Shown one piece after another: positions 1-9,469 of a DNA stretch of 64,000 nucleotides. Every line of letters begins with the position of its first letter. Position 1 is the stretch's first letter. The notes under the pieces are model-generated. The model ran no database searches. It saw only the letters and a program-made list of their open reading frames with translations, and had not been told where the DNA came from. The DNA is from an uncultured Flavobacterium sp. GTDB taxonomy: Bacteria; Bacteroidota; Bacteroidia; Flavobacteriales; Flavobacteriaceae. The stretch lies in the NCBI GenBank assembly GCA_943912855.1, contig CALTVC010000014.1, positions 29,770 to 93,769 of the forward strand, given 5' to 3'. The position numbers and the translations under genes were made by a program.

Positions 1-39
1 GAAGTTGACCCGGAGAGCTTTTTAAAAACTCAGCCGTAG
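1..39 (+). CDS. 3' end of an upstream gene (partial)
   Basis: Frame 1 is open from the window edge for 12 codons (EVDPESFLKTQP) and then stops at TAG 37-39. This is probably the tail of the gene preceding the uronate operon, 41 bases before the next start codon. The fragment is too short to name; the other two frames stop even earlier. It could also be non-coding. Confidence 0.35.
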   Translation, partial: EVDPESFLKTQP

Positions 40-80
40 GAACTATTTTTTTCAAATCATTAATGCTATAACCGAAACCA

Positions 81-1520
81 ATGAGTAAAATAATAAAAGA
101 TAGCGGAAAGTATCGCTGGACCATATGTGGTCTGCTATTTTTTGCTACAACAATAAACTATTTAGACAGGCAGGTACTTTCACTTACCTGGAAAGATTTC
201 ATAGCGCCCGAGTTTTACTGGACCGATGACGAATATGGTAGTATTACTGCACTTTTCTCAATTTTTTATGCGGTGTCTTTATTGTTTGCCGGAAGGATAA
301 TTGACTTCCTTGATACTAAAAAAGGATTTCTTGTAGCCATAGGTGTATGGTCTACAGGTGCTTGTTTACATGCTTTTGCAGGGATTGCAACATCAGGTTG
401 GCTTACGGGCAACTGGTTCGTGAGTTTTGAGAGTGCCAAGAACATTATAGGAGGTGTGGAGAATACCGCAAGGGTACTATCTGTAAGTGTTACGCTATTT
501 ATATTTGCCCGATTTATACTGGCGGTAGGTGAAGCGGGTAACTTCCCGGCGGCGATTAAAACCACTGCAGAATACTTTCCTAAAAAAGACAGAGCTTTTG
601 CTACAAGTATATTTAATGCCGGGGCTACCGTGGGGGCACTGGCGGCTCCGGTTACCATACCGTTCATTGCTAAATCGTTCGGGTGGGAAATGTCATTTAT
701 TATCATAGGGGCGCTGGGTTTCATCTGGATGGGTTTTTGGATGTTTGCTTATGAAAAACCTGAAAAGCATAAAAGGGTGTGCGCTGCTGAGTTGGCTTAC
801 ATTCAGCAGGATTATACAGATGAAACCAATACTGTTCCTGTAGAGGTTAAGCAGAAGGTATCGTTGGCACAGTGCTTTAAATACAGGCAAACCTGGGCTT
901 TCGCTTTCGGTAAGTTCATGACCGATGGTGTGTGGTGGTTCTTCCTGTTCTGGACTCCGGCTTACCTGAGTTCTGTATACAATATGGATTCTACACAAGC
1001 GGCTTTCCCATTGTTTGTATTGTACATAATTACATTACTTTCTATAATAGGAGGTTGGCTTCCTACATATTTTGTAGAGAAAAAGGGGATGAATCCATAC
1101 GAAGGTCGTATGAAAGCCATGCTCATTTTTGCCTTTTTCCCGCTGCTTGCCATGGTTGCACAGCCACTGGGTAAGTACACCTATTGGCTTCCGGTAATCA
1201 TTATCGGTATAGCGGGAGCTGCACATCAGTCTTGGTCGGCAAACATATTCACTACCGTGGGCGACATGTTCCCTAAAAAAGCCATTGCAACCATAACAGG
1301 AATTGGCGGACTCGCTGGAGGTATAGGCTCTACAATAATAAACAAAGGTTCTGGGATGCTGTTTGTGCATGCCAAAGAAAGTAATATGGAGTTTATGGGC
1401 TTTCAGGGAATAGAAGCAGGATATTTCATAGTGTTTTCCATCTGTGCGGTATGTTACCTTACCGGATGGTATGTAATGAAACTGCTTGTTCCTAAATATC
1501 AGCCGATAACCGACCTGTAA
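81..1520 (+). CDS. MFS hexuronate transporter (ExuT-like)
   Basis: Inner-membrane major facilitator of the anion:cation symporter family, predicted to import galacturonate or glucuronate. The 479-aa protein has about 12 hydrophobic segments. It carries the family-typical TINYLDRQVLS in the first helix and an AVGEAGNFPAAIKTTAEYFP stretch resembling the conserved GE..NFP..IK..AEWFP of ExuT/DgoT proteins. An extra stretch of roughly 35-40 residues (about 95-135) lies between helices 3 and 4, a region that is short in E. coli ExuT. It is the first complete gene of a same-strand cluster of uronate enzymes, which supports a uronate substrate. Whether it prefers galacturonate, glucuronate or unsaturated digalacturonate cannot be read from sequence. 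Confidence 0.88.
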   Translation: MSKIIKDSGKYRWTICGLLFFATTINYLDRQVLSLTWKDFIAPEFYWTDDEYGSITALFSIFYAVSLLFAGRIIDFLDTKKGFLVAIGVWSTGACLHAFAGIATSGWLTGNWFVSFESAKNIIGGVENTARVLSVSVTLFIFARFILAVGEAGNFPAAIKTTAEYFPKKDRAFATSIFNAGATVGALAAPVTIPFIAKSFGWEMSFIIIGALGFIWMGFWMFAYEKPEKHKRVCAAELAYIQQDYTDETNTVPVEVKQKVSLAQCFKYRQTWAFAFGKFMTDGVWWFFLFWTPAYLSSVYNMDSTQAAFPLFVLYIITLLSIIGGWLPTYFVEKKGMNPYEGRMKAMLIFAFFPLLAMVAQPLGKYTYWLPVIIIGIAGAAHQSWSANIFTTVGDMFPKKAIATITGIGGLAGGIGSTIINKGSGMLFVHAKESNMEFMGFQGIEAGYFIVFSICAVCYLTGWYVMKLLVPKYQPITDL

Positions 1521-1555
1521 ACATAGATTTTGAATCAGGAATAAACTAAATATAA

Positions 1556-2392
1556 ATGACACATTTTGAATTCAGGTACGCCTCTAATCCTGAGGATGTA
1601 AATACGTATGATACTGCAAAGCTAAGGGAGCAGTTTCTTATAGAAAATCTCTTTTTGCCAAATGAAATAAGGCTCACATATAGTATGTACGACCGTTACA
1701 TAGTAGGGGGAATTATGCCTGTAGGGCAAAGCCTGAAGCTGGAAACCATACCGTACCTAAAATCAGAAAACTTCCTGGACAGAAGGGAACTGGGTATTAT
1801 AAACGTAGGTGGTAACGGTACGGTGAGTGTAGATGGCGAAGTGTTTAGCCTTAATAAAAAAGAAGCGCTTTATGTAGGCAGAGGAGCTAAAGACGTGGTG
1901 TTTTCAAGCGAGGGAGAAATTCCTGCATTGTTTTACATCAACTCGGCACCTGCACACACCCAGTACCCGAATAAAAAAGTGACTAAAGAAAATGCCGAGA
2001 TAGTGCATCTGGGTGAAGAGAAATTTGCCAATAAGCGCATTATCAATAAACTGATTGTAAATAGTGTGGCGCCTACCTGTCAACTGCAAATGGGACTTAC
2101 AGAACTGCTACCGGGTAGCATATGGAATACCATGCCGGCACATACACACGACAGGAGGATGGAGGCGTACTTCTATTTTGATTTAGAATCACCGCAAACC
2201 ATTTGCCACTTTATGGGGCAAACCAATAATACAAGACACATTTTTATGCAAAATAATCAGGCTGTGCTTTCACCTGAGTGGTCGATACATTCGGGTGCGG
2301 GTACCTCAAATTATTCCTTTATATGGGGTATGGCAGGAGAAAACCTGGATTATGGCGATATGGATATTGTTTCACCAAACGAATTAAGGTAA
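1556..2392 (+). CDS. kduI: 5-dehydro-4-deoxy-D-glucuronate isomerase
   Basis: Cytosolic cupin-fold isomerase that converts 4-deoxy-L-threo-5-hexosulose uronate (DKI), the ring-opened product of pectate-lyase digestion, to 3-deoxy-D-glycero-2,5-hexodiulosonate. The 278-aa length equals the family norm. Expected family segments are present: an N-terminal RYASNPEDV, RELGIINVGG in the middle, and PAHTHDRRMEAYFYFD near residues 195-210, which supplies the metal-binding histidines and glutamate of the cupin. It lies 35 bases after the transporter, and its stop is followed within 2 bases by the start of kduD, so the two consecutive DKI-pathway enzymes are very probably cotranscribed. Confidence 0.95.
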   Translation: MTHFEFRYASNPEDVNTYDTAKLREQFLIENLFLPNEIRLTYSMYDRYIVGGIMPVGQSLKLETIPYLKSENFLDRRELGIINVGGNGTVSVDGEVFSLNKKEALYVGRGAKDVVFSSEGEIPALFYINSAPAHTQYPNKKVTKENAEIVHLGEEKFANKRIINKLIVNSVAPTCQLQMGLTELLPGSIWNTMPAHTHDRRMEAYFYFDLESPQTICHFMGQTNNTRHIFMQNNQAVLSPEWSIHSGAGTSNYSFIWGMAGENLDYGDMDIVSPNELR

Positions 2393-2394
2393 CT

Positions 2395-3183
2395 ATGATG
2401 GACTTGTTTAACCTTAAAGGGAAACGCGCGTTGATTACCGGCGGTACGCACGGACTTGGGCTGGCTATGGCCGAAGGTCTTGCCTCGGCAGGAGTAGAGT
2501 TGGTTATTACCGGTACAACACCTTCTAAAATGGAAGATGCTCTTACTTATTACAGGAGCAAGGGGTATACCGCAACAGGCTATTTGTTTGATGTAACCAA
2601 TGACAAAGCTGCCGAAGAAAATGTAGCGCTTATTACTAAAAAATTGGGAGACATCCACATTCTGGTAAATAACGCGGGCATTATAAAGAGAGAACTTGCT
2701 ACTACAATGTCGGTTAGCGATTTCAGGCAAGTGATAGACGTAGACCTTGTAGGCCCTTTTATTATGTCGCAGCTTGTAGGCAGACAGATGATAGAAAGGC
2801 GTGAAGGAAAGATTATAAACATTTGCTCTATGATGAGTGAGCTGGGCAGGAACAGTGTTTCGGCATACGCCGCGGCTAAAGGCGGACTGAAAATGCTTAC
2901 CAAAAACCTGGCTACAGAATGGGCTAAACATAACATACAGGTAAACGGTATAGGCCCGGGGTATTTTGCTACGACTCAAACCGAACCTATCCGTGTAGAC
3001 GGACATCCGTTTAATGAGTTTATCATTAATCGTACTCCGGCGGCACGCTGGGGCAACCCGGAAGACCTGGCTGGGGCTGCAATTTTCCTTGCTTCTAAGG
3101 CAAGTGATTTCGTAAACGGACAAATCCTGTATGTAGACGGGGGTATTTTAGCAACCATAGGAAAACCTGTGGGAGAAAATTAA
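2395..3183 (+). CDS. kduD: 2-deoxy-D-gluconate 3-dehydrogenase (SDR)
   Basis: NAD(P)H-dependent short-chain dehydrogenase that reduces 2,5-diketo-3-deoxygluconate (the KduI product) to 2-keto-3-deoxygluconate. The cofactor motif TGGTHGLG is near residue 16, NNAG near 90 and the catalytic YAAAK near 158; the protein ends with the SDR-typical VNGQILYVDGG. The open frame extends upstream to 2278, but that stretch overlaps conserved kduI sequence. I chose the ATG at 2395 (a second ATG is at 2398) because MMDLFNLKGKRALITGG is the normal SDR N-terminus and sits 2 bases after the kduI stop. The resulting 262 aa fits the family. Confidence 0.94.
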   Translation: MMDLFNLKGKRALITGGTHGLGLAMAEGLASAGVELVITGTTPSKMEDALTYYRSKGYTATGYLFDVTNDKAAEENVALITKKLGDIHILVNNAGIIKRELATTMSVSDFRQVIDVDLVGPFIMSQLVGRQMIERREGKIINICSMMSELGRNSVSAYAAAKGGLKMLTKNLATEWAKHNIQVNGIGPGYFATTQTEPIRVDGHPFNEFIINRTPAARWGNPEDLAGAAIFLASKASDFVNGQILYVDGGILATIGKPVGEN

Positions 3184-3202
3184 TCAGTAAAGAAAATCAG
3201 GA

Positions 3203-4603
3203 ATGGCTACAACTTTTATACACGACAACTTTTTGCTGGAGAATAAATATGCAGAAGAATTGTATCATAATTATTCTAAAAACCAGCCAATAATAGATTA
3301 CCATAACCACCTGCCTCCGCAACAAATAGCGGCAGACACGGTGTTTGAGAGCATTACAAAAGTATGGATAAACGGCGACCACTATAAGTGGCGTGCCATG
3401 CGTACCTTAGGTGTAAACGAGCAGTTTATTACCGGTAACGGTTCAGATAAAGATAAGTTTATAAATTGGGCAAAAACGGTACCATATACCATGCGTAACC
3501 CGTTGTACCACTGGACACACCTTGAACTTGCCCGTTATTTTGACATTTATGATTTGCTGAACGAACAATCAGCCGAGAGGATATATACTGAAGCTTCGGA
3601 CAAGCTAAATTCTAAAGAGTACAGTACCCGCAACCTGCTTAAAAAAGTAAATGCTGAGTTGGTTTGCACAACAGAAGATCCTATAGATACTCTAGAGTAC
3701 CACAAGCAACTTTCGGCGAGCGATTTTAGCGTAAAGGTTAGCACGGCTTTCAGGCCCGATAAGGCTATCCTTATTTCAAATGACGGCTACAACGCTTATA
3801 TAGAGGCTTTGGGAGCTTCGGCTGGCATTGAAATCAATTCGTATACAGACTTATGCGAAGCACTTAAAAAACGTATTGACTACTTTAACCAAAACGGCTC
3901 AAAGCTTTCAGACCACGGTTTGGATCATATTTATTTTGAGGATTTTACTGAAAGTGAAGTAACTGCCATATTCAAAAAGAAAAGAGAAGGAGCAGAGGTT
4001 TCTAATGAAGAAGCACTCAAATTCCAGAGTGCCATATTGTTGTTTCTTTCTGAAACCTACCACGAGTATGGTTGGGTGCAGCAGTTTCACCTAGGGGCAC
4101 TTCGTAACAACAATGCCCGTATGCACCGCATTCTGGGGCCTGATACAGGTTGGGATTCCATTGGAGATTTCCCGCAGGCAAGGAAACTATCGGGCTTCCT
4201 TAATGCATTAGACAGTAAAGATAAGCTGGCAAAAACCATTATATACAACCTTAATCCTGCTGATAACGAAGTAATGGCTACAATGATAGGCAATTTTAAC
4301 GACGGTAGTGTAAGAGGTAAGGTGCAGTTTGGTTCAGGCTGGTGGTTCCTTGACCAAAAAGATGGGATGACCAAGCAGCTGAATGCACTTTCTAATATGG
4401 GGCTTATCAGTTGTTTTGTAGGGATGCTTACAGATTCAAGGAGCTTCCTTTCGTTCCCGAGGCATGAGTACTTCAGGAGGTTGCTTTGTAACCTTTTGGG
4501 CGACGAAATAAAACGAGGCGAACTGCCAAACGATATGGAATGGATTGGTAAAATGGTAGCCGATATAAGTTACCACAATGCTAAAGAGTATTTTAAATTT
4601 TAA
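3203..4603 (+). CDS. uxaC: Glucuronate/galacturonate isomerase
   Basis: Uronate isomerase of the amidohydrolase superfamily (466 aa, usual size). It converts D-galacturonate to D-tagaturonate and D-glucuronate to D-fructuronate. The N-terminal IIDYHNHLPPQQIA supplies the first metal-binding histidines. The segment KVSTAFRPDKA and the C-terminal LTDSRSFLSFPRHEYFRRLL, with the conserved DSRS.L...RHEYFRR pattern, are diagnostic of UxaC. It lies 19 bases after kduD and is the first enzyme of the saturated-uronate branch that continues with uxaB and uxaA in the same operon. Only uxaB is present here, with no uxuA/uxuB, so galacturonate (as from pectin) is the likely main substrate. Confidence 0.95.
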   Translation: MATTFIHDNFLLENKYAEELYHNYSKNQPIIDYHNHLPPQQIAADTVFESITKVWINGDHYKWRAMRTLGVNEQFITGNGSDKDKFINWAKTVPYTMRNPLYHWTHLELARYFDIYDLLNEQSAERIYTEASDKLNSKEYSTRNLLKKVNAELVCTTEDPIDTLEYHKQLSASDFSVKVSTAFRPDKAILISNDGYNAYIEALGASAGIEINSYTDLCEALKKRIDYFNQNGSKLSDHGLDHIYFEDFTESEVTAIFKKKREGAEVSNEEALKFQSAILLFLSETYHEYGWVQQFHLGALRNNNARMHRILGPDTGWDSIGDFPQARKLSGFLNALDSKDKLAKTIIYNLNPADNEVMATMIGNFNDGSVRGKVQFGSGWWFLDQKDGMTKQLNALSNMGLISCFVGMLTDSRSFLSFPRHEYFRRLLCNLLGDEIKRGELPNDMEWIGKMVADISYHNAKEYFKF

Positions 4604-4627
4604 AGCAACAATAATAAACAAGTACTA

Positions 4628-5650
4628 ATGAGTAAAGTAGTTGCTTTTGGCGAATTGTTATTGCGTCTTTCTACCGAAGAGCATCTGCGTTTCGGGCAGG
4701 CTAAGTCGTTTACAGCAAATTATGGTGGCGGGGAGTTTAACGTGGCGGTATCGCTCGCTAACTATGGTATTAATGCTGAATTCGTTACCAGTGTACCCGA
4801 TAATGAAATAGGGCGTTGTGCCGTGCGTGAAGTGCGTAAAATGGATGTAGAGCATAATAACATAGTTTATGGTGGTGAGCGCCTTGGCATTTATTTCCTT
4901 GAAACCGGAGCAGGAATAAGAGGAAGTAATGTGGTGTACGACCGTGCCCACAGTGCAATGTCTACCATCAGCAAAGGTACAATCAACTGGGAAGAAGTGC
5001 TTAAAGATGCCACGTGGTTTCATTGGAGTGGTATAACCCCGGCGCTATCAGAATCTGCTGCTGAAGCTTGTTTAGAGGCAGTACAGGTAGCCAAACAATT
5101 AGGACTTACCGTATCGTGTGACCTTAATTACAGAGCTAAACTTTGGCAATATGGCAAACAACCTTATGAGGTAATGCCGGAACTGCTTCAGTTTACCGAT
5201 GTGGTGTTAGGAGATATAGATACTGCTTACTTTATGCTTGGTCACGAAAAAGTAAACCCTGATTACCAGGAGCGAGAAACCCTTGGTGCATACTATGCCA
5301 TGCTGTTTGAACTTTGTCCCAACCTTAAAGTAGCGGCTACTACACTGCGTTATTCAGTGAGTGCTACACACCAGAGGATAGGTGGCATTTTGTACGATGG
5401 TTACAATGTGTATAGTTCAGATGTGCGGGAAATTACCCCTGTAGTAGATCGTGTAGGTAGTGGCGATGCCTTTATGGGGGGATTATTGTATGGCTTGCTG
5501 GAATACGGTAACGATTACCAAAAAACACTTGATTTTGCGGTAGCGGCTTGTTGTCTTAAACATACCATTGCCGGCGATTATAATGAAGTAACACTAAAAG
5601 AAGTACACAACATAATGAGCGGGCTATCGGCCGGACTTGTTTCAAGATAA
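4628..5650 (+). CDS. kdgK: 2-dehydro-3-deoxygluconokinase (PfkB family)
   Basis: Ribokinase-fold kinase that phosphorylates 2-keto-3-deoxygluconate (KDG) with ATP. The two uronate branches converge on KDG. The 340-aa protein has the PfkB N-terminal glycine-rich YGGGEFNVAVSLANYG and the C-terminal signature RVGSGDAFMGGLLYGL, whose aspartate is the catalytic base of the family. It lies 24 bases after uxaC and 7 bases before kdgA, the next pathway step. Assignment as KDG kinase rather than another sugar kinase rests on the neighbours and on the N-terminal VVAFGELLLRLS pattern usual for KdgK. Confidence 0.92.
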   Translation: MSKVVAFGELLLRLSTEEHLRFGQAKSFTANYGGGEFNVAVSLANYGINAEFVTSVPDNEIGRCAVREVRKMDVEHNNIVYGGERLGIYFLETGAGIRGSNVVYDRAHSAMSTISKGTINWEEVLKDATWFHWSGITPALSESAAEACLEAVQVAKQLGLTVSCDLNYRAKLWQYGKQPYEVMPELLQFTDVVLGDIDTAYFMLGHEKVNPDYQERETLGAYYAMLFELCPNLKVAATTLRYSVSATHQRIGGILYDGYNVYSSDVREITPVVDRVGSGDAFMGGLLYGLLEYGNDYQKTLDFAVAACCLKHTIAGDYNEVTLKEVHNIMSGLSAGLVSR

Positions 5651-5657
5651 AAAGAAT

Positions 5658-6332
5658 ATGGCTAAATATTCGAGAATAGAAGTAGCAAACGTAATGAAAG
5701 AAACCGGGATGGTACCGTTGTTTTTTCATCATGATATAGAACTGAGCAAGCAGGTTTTAAAAGCCTGCTACGATGGTGGCGCACGCCTTATGGAGTTTAC
5801 CAGCCGTGGCGATTTTGCCCATGAAGTATTTGCTGCGTTAAACAAATATGCCTTAGCGGAACTACCGGGTATGATTATGGGTGTAGGCTCTGTAACCGAT
5901 GCTGCCGCGGCTTCGCTATATATGCAACTTGGTGCCAACTTTATTGTTACACCTGTACTTAGAGAGGACATTGCCCTGGTCTGCAACAGACGAAAAGTAC
6001 TATGGTCTCCGGGCTGTGGTACGCTTACCGAAATTGCCAAAGCCGAGGAACTTGGTTGCGAAATAGTAAAGCTTTTCCCGGGAGATGTTTATAATCCGGG
6101 GTTTATAAAGGCTATTAAAGGCCCTTGTCCGTGGACAAGTATTATGCCTACAGGAGGTGTAACTACTGAAGAAAGTAACCTCCGTGGCTGGTTTGATGCC
6201 GGAGTAACCTGTGTGGGTATTGGTTCTCAACTCATTTCTGCCGATGTATTGAAGGACAAAGACTTTACAGGACTACAAGCTAAAGTAAGTGGTGTACTTG
6301 AAACTATAAAAAACATCCGTTCTAATAAATAA
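5658..6332 (+). CDS. kdgA: 2-dehydro-3-deoxy-phosphogluconate aldolase
   Basis: Class I KDPG/KHG aldolase that cleaves KDPG into pyruvate and glyceraldehyde 3-phosphate, the last step of the pathway. With the ATG at 5658 the protein is 224 aa. Glu46 lies in MEFTSRG and the Schiff-base Lys138 in EIVKLFPGD; the phosphate-binding MPTGGV follows. The frame is open back to 5637, inside kdgK, but the extra seven residues MFQDKKN are not conserved-looking and MAKYSRIEVAN is a typical N-terminus, so 5658 was chosen. It starts 7 bases after kdgK. Confidence 0.94.
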   Translation: MAKYSRIEVANVMKETGMVPLFFHHDIELSKQVLKACYDGGARLMEFTSRGDFAHEVFAALNKYALAELPGMIMGVGSVTDAAAASLYMQLGANFIVTPVLREDIALVCNRRKVLWSPGCGTLTEIAKAEELGCEIVKLFPGDVYNPGFIKAIKGPCPWTSIMPTGGVTTEESNLRGWFDAGVTCVGIGSQLISADVLKDKDFTGLQAKVSGVLETIKNIRSNK

Positions 6333-6358
6333 TACAATAACGACTAACCTGAAATACA

Positions 6359-7807
6359 ATGGAAAAATTAAACAGAAAAAATGCAGGTTTGGAGAATACC
6401 CTGCCTATTAAAGTAGTACAATTTGGTGAAGGGAACTTTTTAAGGGCTTTTGTAGATTATGCCTTTCAACAGTTAAATAAAAAAGCAGACTTAAACGCCG
6501 GAATTGCCGTGGTTCAGCCGCTTGAAAACGGTATGATTAACATGATAAACGCGCAGGATGGTTTGTACACCCTGTTTATGAACGGCATTAAAAAAGGCGA
6601 AAAAATACAAGACATTGAGCTGATTTCTAATCTTGTAAAAGGTATAAACCCGTATACAGAGTTTGATTCATTTTTAGATTTAGCCAAAGAAGAAGAACTT
6701 CAGTTTGTCATATCTAATACCACTGAAGCAGGTATTGAATACATAGCTACCGATATGCCTGATATGCGCCCTCCTGTGGCGTTTCCGGCAAGGCTTACGG
6801 TTTTGTTGCACGAAAGGTTCAAGCACTTTAATGGTGCTCAGGACAAGGGACTGACCATAATTCCGTGTGAACTGATTAATTACAATGCCGATACACTAAA
6901 GGAAATCATACTAAAGTACGCTGATCTTTGGAGTCTTGGTGAGTCTTTTAAACAATGGCTGAACGAGAGTTGCACGTATCACAATACATTGGTAGACCGT
7001 ATAGTGCCCGGTTATCCACGAAATGAAATAGAAGAGTATAACAGTAAACTTACCTACAAGGATGACCTGATTGTTACTGCCGAACCTTTTTTCCTATGGG
7101 TAATAGAAGGTGATGAGGCTTTAAAAGCTAAACTTCCGTTTGATAAAACCGATGTTAACGTAAAGATTGTAGATGACATGCAACCGTTCCGTACGCTTAA
7201 AGTACGTATACTTAATGGTGCGCATACGGCTATGGTTCCGTTTTCGTTATTGTATGGAAATGAGACGGTAAAAGAAACGGTAGACGGTGATTTTACAGGT
7301 AAATTTGTAGACAGCGTTATAAACGAAATAAGCGGTACGCTGCCTATGGATGCAAACGAGGTCAAGGAATATGCCGAAGAGGTTATGGACCGTTTCAGGA
7401 ACCCATTCATTAAGCACCTTTTGTCTGACATTGCACTAAACTCGGTGTCTAAATTTAAGGTGAGGGTATTGCCTAGTTTGCTTCAGTATGTTGAAACGAA
7501 CAATGAGCTCCCTGCCGACCTTACGTTTTCACTGGCATGCCTTATCCGTTTTTACAAAGGAATGTGGAACGGCAAAGCGCTTCCGGTAAAAGATTCGCCT
7601 GAAGTTATAGAACAATTTAATGCTGCATGGGCACTTTCAGACCTTGAATTAGTAACAAATGCTGTATTGGCTAACGAATACTTCTGGGAAAAGGATTTAA
7701 CCCAGGTAGAAGGTCTGGTACAGAAAATTGTGTTGGCACTTTCAGAAATAGAAAATAACGGGCTAGAAGCCGCTTACCTGAATTTCAGCAGGGAATATCA
7801 ATCATAA
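6359..7807 (+). CDS. uxaB: Tagaturonate reductase (altronate oxidoreductase)
   Basis: NADH-dependent polyol-type dehydrogenase of the mannitol dehydrogenase family; reduces D-tagaturonate to D-altronate. The 482-aa protein has an N-terminal Rossmann region starting VVQFGEGNFLRAF, the family glycine motif, and conserved segments FVISNTTEAGI, LTIIPCELINYNAD and LRILNGAHTAMVP-like (KVRILNGAHTAM). The lysine in the K....N..H pattern of this family is the expected catalytic base. It is placed between kdgA and uxaA, so the operon encodes the full galacturonate branch. UxuB (fructuronate reductase) is a close homologue, but UxaB fits better next to uxaA. Confidence 0.92.
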   Translation: MEKLNRKNAGLENTLPIKVVQFGEGNFLRAFVDYAFQQLNKKADLNAGIAVVQPLENGMINMINAQDGLYTLFMNGIKKGEKIQDIELISNLVKGINPYTEFDSFLDLAKEEELQFVISNTTEAGIEYIATDMPDMRPPVAFPARLTVLLHERFKHFNGAQDKGLTIIPCELINYNADTLKEIILKYADLWSLGESFKQWLNESCTYHNTLVDRIVPGYPRNEIEEYNSKLTYKDDLIVTAEPFFLWVIEGDEALKAKLPFDKTDVNVKIVDDMQPFRTLKVRILNGAHTAMVPFSLLYGNETVKETVDGDFTGKFVDSVINEISGTLPMDANEVKEYAEEVMDRFRNPFIKHLLSDIALNSVSKFKVRVLPSLLQYVETNNELPADLTFSLACLIRFYKGMWNGKALPVKDSPEVIEQFNAAWALSDLELVTNAVLANEYFWEKDLTQVEGLVQKIVLALSEIENNGLEAAYLNFSREYQS

Positions 7808-7819
7808 ACAGAAACGGAG

Positions 7820-9436
7820 ATGCAAAAGAAACTGATAAAAGTAAACCCTACCGATAATGTAGCGGTAGCACTGGTTAACTTAACCGGTGGAGAGGAAATT
7901 GTATTTGAAGGCGAAACCATCAAGGTGCTTTCAGATGTAAAAGCAAAGCACAAAATAGCCCTTACTGATTTTCAGGTGGGCGACAGGATAATAATGTACG
8001 GTGTACTTGTAGGCAAAGCGAGCGCTTTCATTGGCAAAGGCGGTCTGCTTTCTACCCAGAACGTAAAACACGAAAGTGATAAGGTAACCGGAAAAACCGA
8101 AACTATAGGTTGGGATGTGCCAAACATAGATAAATGGCAAGACCGTACTTTTATGGGCTATCACCGTGAAGACGGACAGGTGGGTACAGAAAACGTTTGG
8201 TTGTTCTTCCCTCTGGTATTTTGCGAAAACAGGAACATTGAAATATTGAAAGACATTTTTGAGAAAGAGCTGATGAAGCCTAAAGAAAATGACTATCAGT
8301 TATTACTGCGCTCTTTGGTAAACAAAGAAAACGGGGGCAACGGTGCTGTACAGACAAGTAATGAGAACGACCTGTTTAAAAATATTCAGGTTAAGTTCAT
8401 TACTCACCAGGGAGGTTGTGGCGGTATCAGACAGGATTCTCACAGCCTTGCCAAGCTTCTTGCGGGTTATGTAAACAACCCTAATGTGGCTGGTGCTACG
8501 GTACTTAGCTTGGGATGCCAAAATTTACAGATACAGATTTTTAAAGACGCGCTTAGTGAGATTAATCCTGATAATCATAAACCGGTACTGATTTACGACC
8601 AACAGCAGATTGGTACCATTGAAGCCATGCTGAGCAGTGTGGTTAAAGACTCATTTGAAGCTATTAAGAAGGCTAATGAACAGCAAAGGCAACCGGCACC
8701 ACTATCTAAACTTAAAATAGGACTGGAATGTGGTGGGTCTGATGGTTTTTCAGGTATATCAGCTAACCCTACACTTGGTGTAATGTCTGATTTGCTTGCT
8801 GCACTTGGTGGTACTACTATCCTTTCTGAATTCCCTGAACTATGCGGGGTAGAGCAGGAGCTGGTAAACCGCTGTGTAGAGGAAGAAGACGGCAAGCGTT
8901 TCCTTAGCCTGATGAAATGGTACGAGAAAACCGTTGTAGACGCGGGTTCAGGTTTTGATATGAACCCATCGCCGGGTAATATTAAAGACGGACTTATTAC
9001 CGATGCCATGAAATCTGCCGGAGCAGCAAAAAAAGGAGGTACATCGCCTATTACAGGAGTTTCTGATTACGGAGAATATATCAGTAAGCCGGGGCTTAAC
9101 CTGCTGTGTACACCGGGTAACGACGTAGAATGTACTACTGCTATGGTAGGTTCTGGTGCTAATATGGTGCTGTTTACTACCGGATTGGGTACACCAACGG
9201 GTAATCCTATAGCACCTGTAGTTAAGATTTCATCTAACTCTGATTTGGCTAAGAAAATGCCTGATATTATCGACTTTAATACAGGTGGAATTATTACCGG
9301 AGATAAAAGTATTGACGAAATGGCGGATGAACTCCTGGAGTTTATCATAGAAGTAGCCAGTGGCGAAGTGCCAACCAAAGCGGCGATACTAAACCAAAAT
9401 GATTTTATTCCCTGGAAAAGAGGAGTATCCTTATAA
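7820..9436 (+). CDS. uxaA: Altronate dehydratase
   Basis: Iron-dependent dehydratase that converts D-altronate to 2-keto-3-deoxygluconate. The 538 aa include an N-terminal SAF-like domain (about residues 1-90: VALVNLTGGEEIVFEG, ALTDFQVGDRIIMYG). A linker leads to the catalytic domain, which starts near GYHREDGQVGTEN and contains HQGGCGGIRQDS, VLSLGCQNLQIQ, LECGGSDGFSGISANPTLG and LLCTPGNDVECTTAMVGSGA with conserved cysteines. It is somewhat longer than E. coli UxaA (about 495 aa). It is the last gene of the operon and is followed directly by a strong terminator. Confidence 0.94.
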   Translation: MQKKLIKVNPTDNVAVALVNLTGGEEIVFEGETIKVLSDVKAKHKIALTDFQVGDRIIMYGVLVGKASAFIGKGGLLSTQNVKHESDKVTGKTETIGWDVPNIDKWQDRTFMGYHREDGQVGTENVWLFFPLVFCENRNIEILKDIFEKELMKPKENDYQLLLRSLVNKENGGNGAVQTSNENDLFKNIQVKFITHQGGCGGIRQDSHSLAKLLAGYVNNPNVAGATVLSLGCQNLQIQIFKDALSEINPDNHKPVLIYDQQQIGTIEAMLSSVVKDSFEAIKKANEQQRQPAPLSKLKIGLECGGSDGFSGISANPTLGVMSDLLAALGGTTILSEFPELCGVEQELVNRCVEEEDGKRFLSLMKWYEKTVVDAGSGFDMNPSPGNIKDGLITDAMKSAGAAKKGGTSPITGVSDYGEYISKPGLNLLCTPGNDVECTTAMVGSGANMVLFTTGLGTPTGNPIAPVVKISSNSDLAKKMPDIIDFNTGGIITGDKSIDEMADELLEFIIEVASGEVPTKAAILNQNDFIPWKRGVSL

Positions 9437-9437
9437 C

Positions 9438-9467
9438 AAAAAGAGTGAACCTTGGTTCACTCTTTTT
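9438..9467. terminator. Bidirectional terminator between uxaA and the LacI gene
   Basis: A perfect 13-bp inverted repeat (arms 9438-9450 and 9455-9467, loop CTTG) begins with five A and ends with five T, so it can end both the plus-strand uronate operon and the minus-strand regulator gene. It lies between the two convergent stop codons. Confidence 0.93.
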
Positions 9468-9469
9468 GT

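Noticed and set aside
2278..2394. Extended N-terminus for kduD
   Set aside because: It would overlap the conserved 3' end of kduI out of frame; SDR proteins start at MxLFNLKGK, which matches the ATG at 2395.
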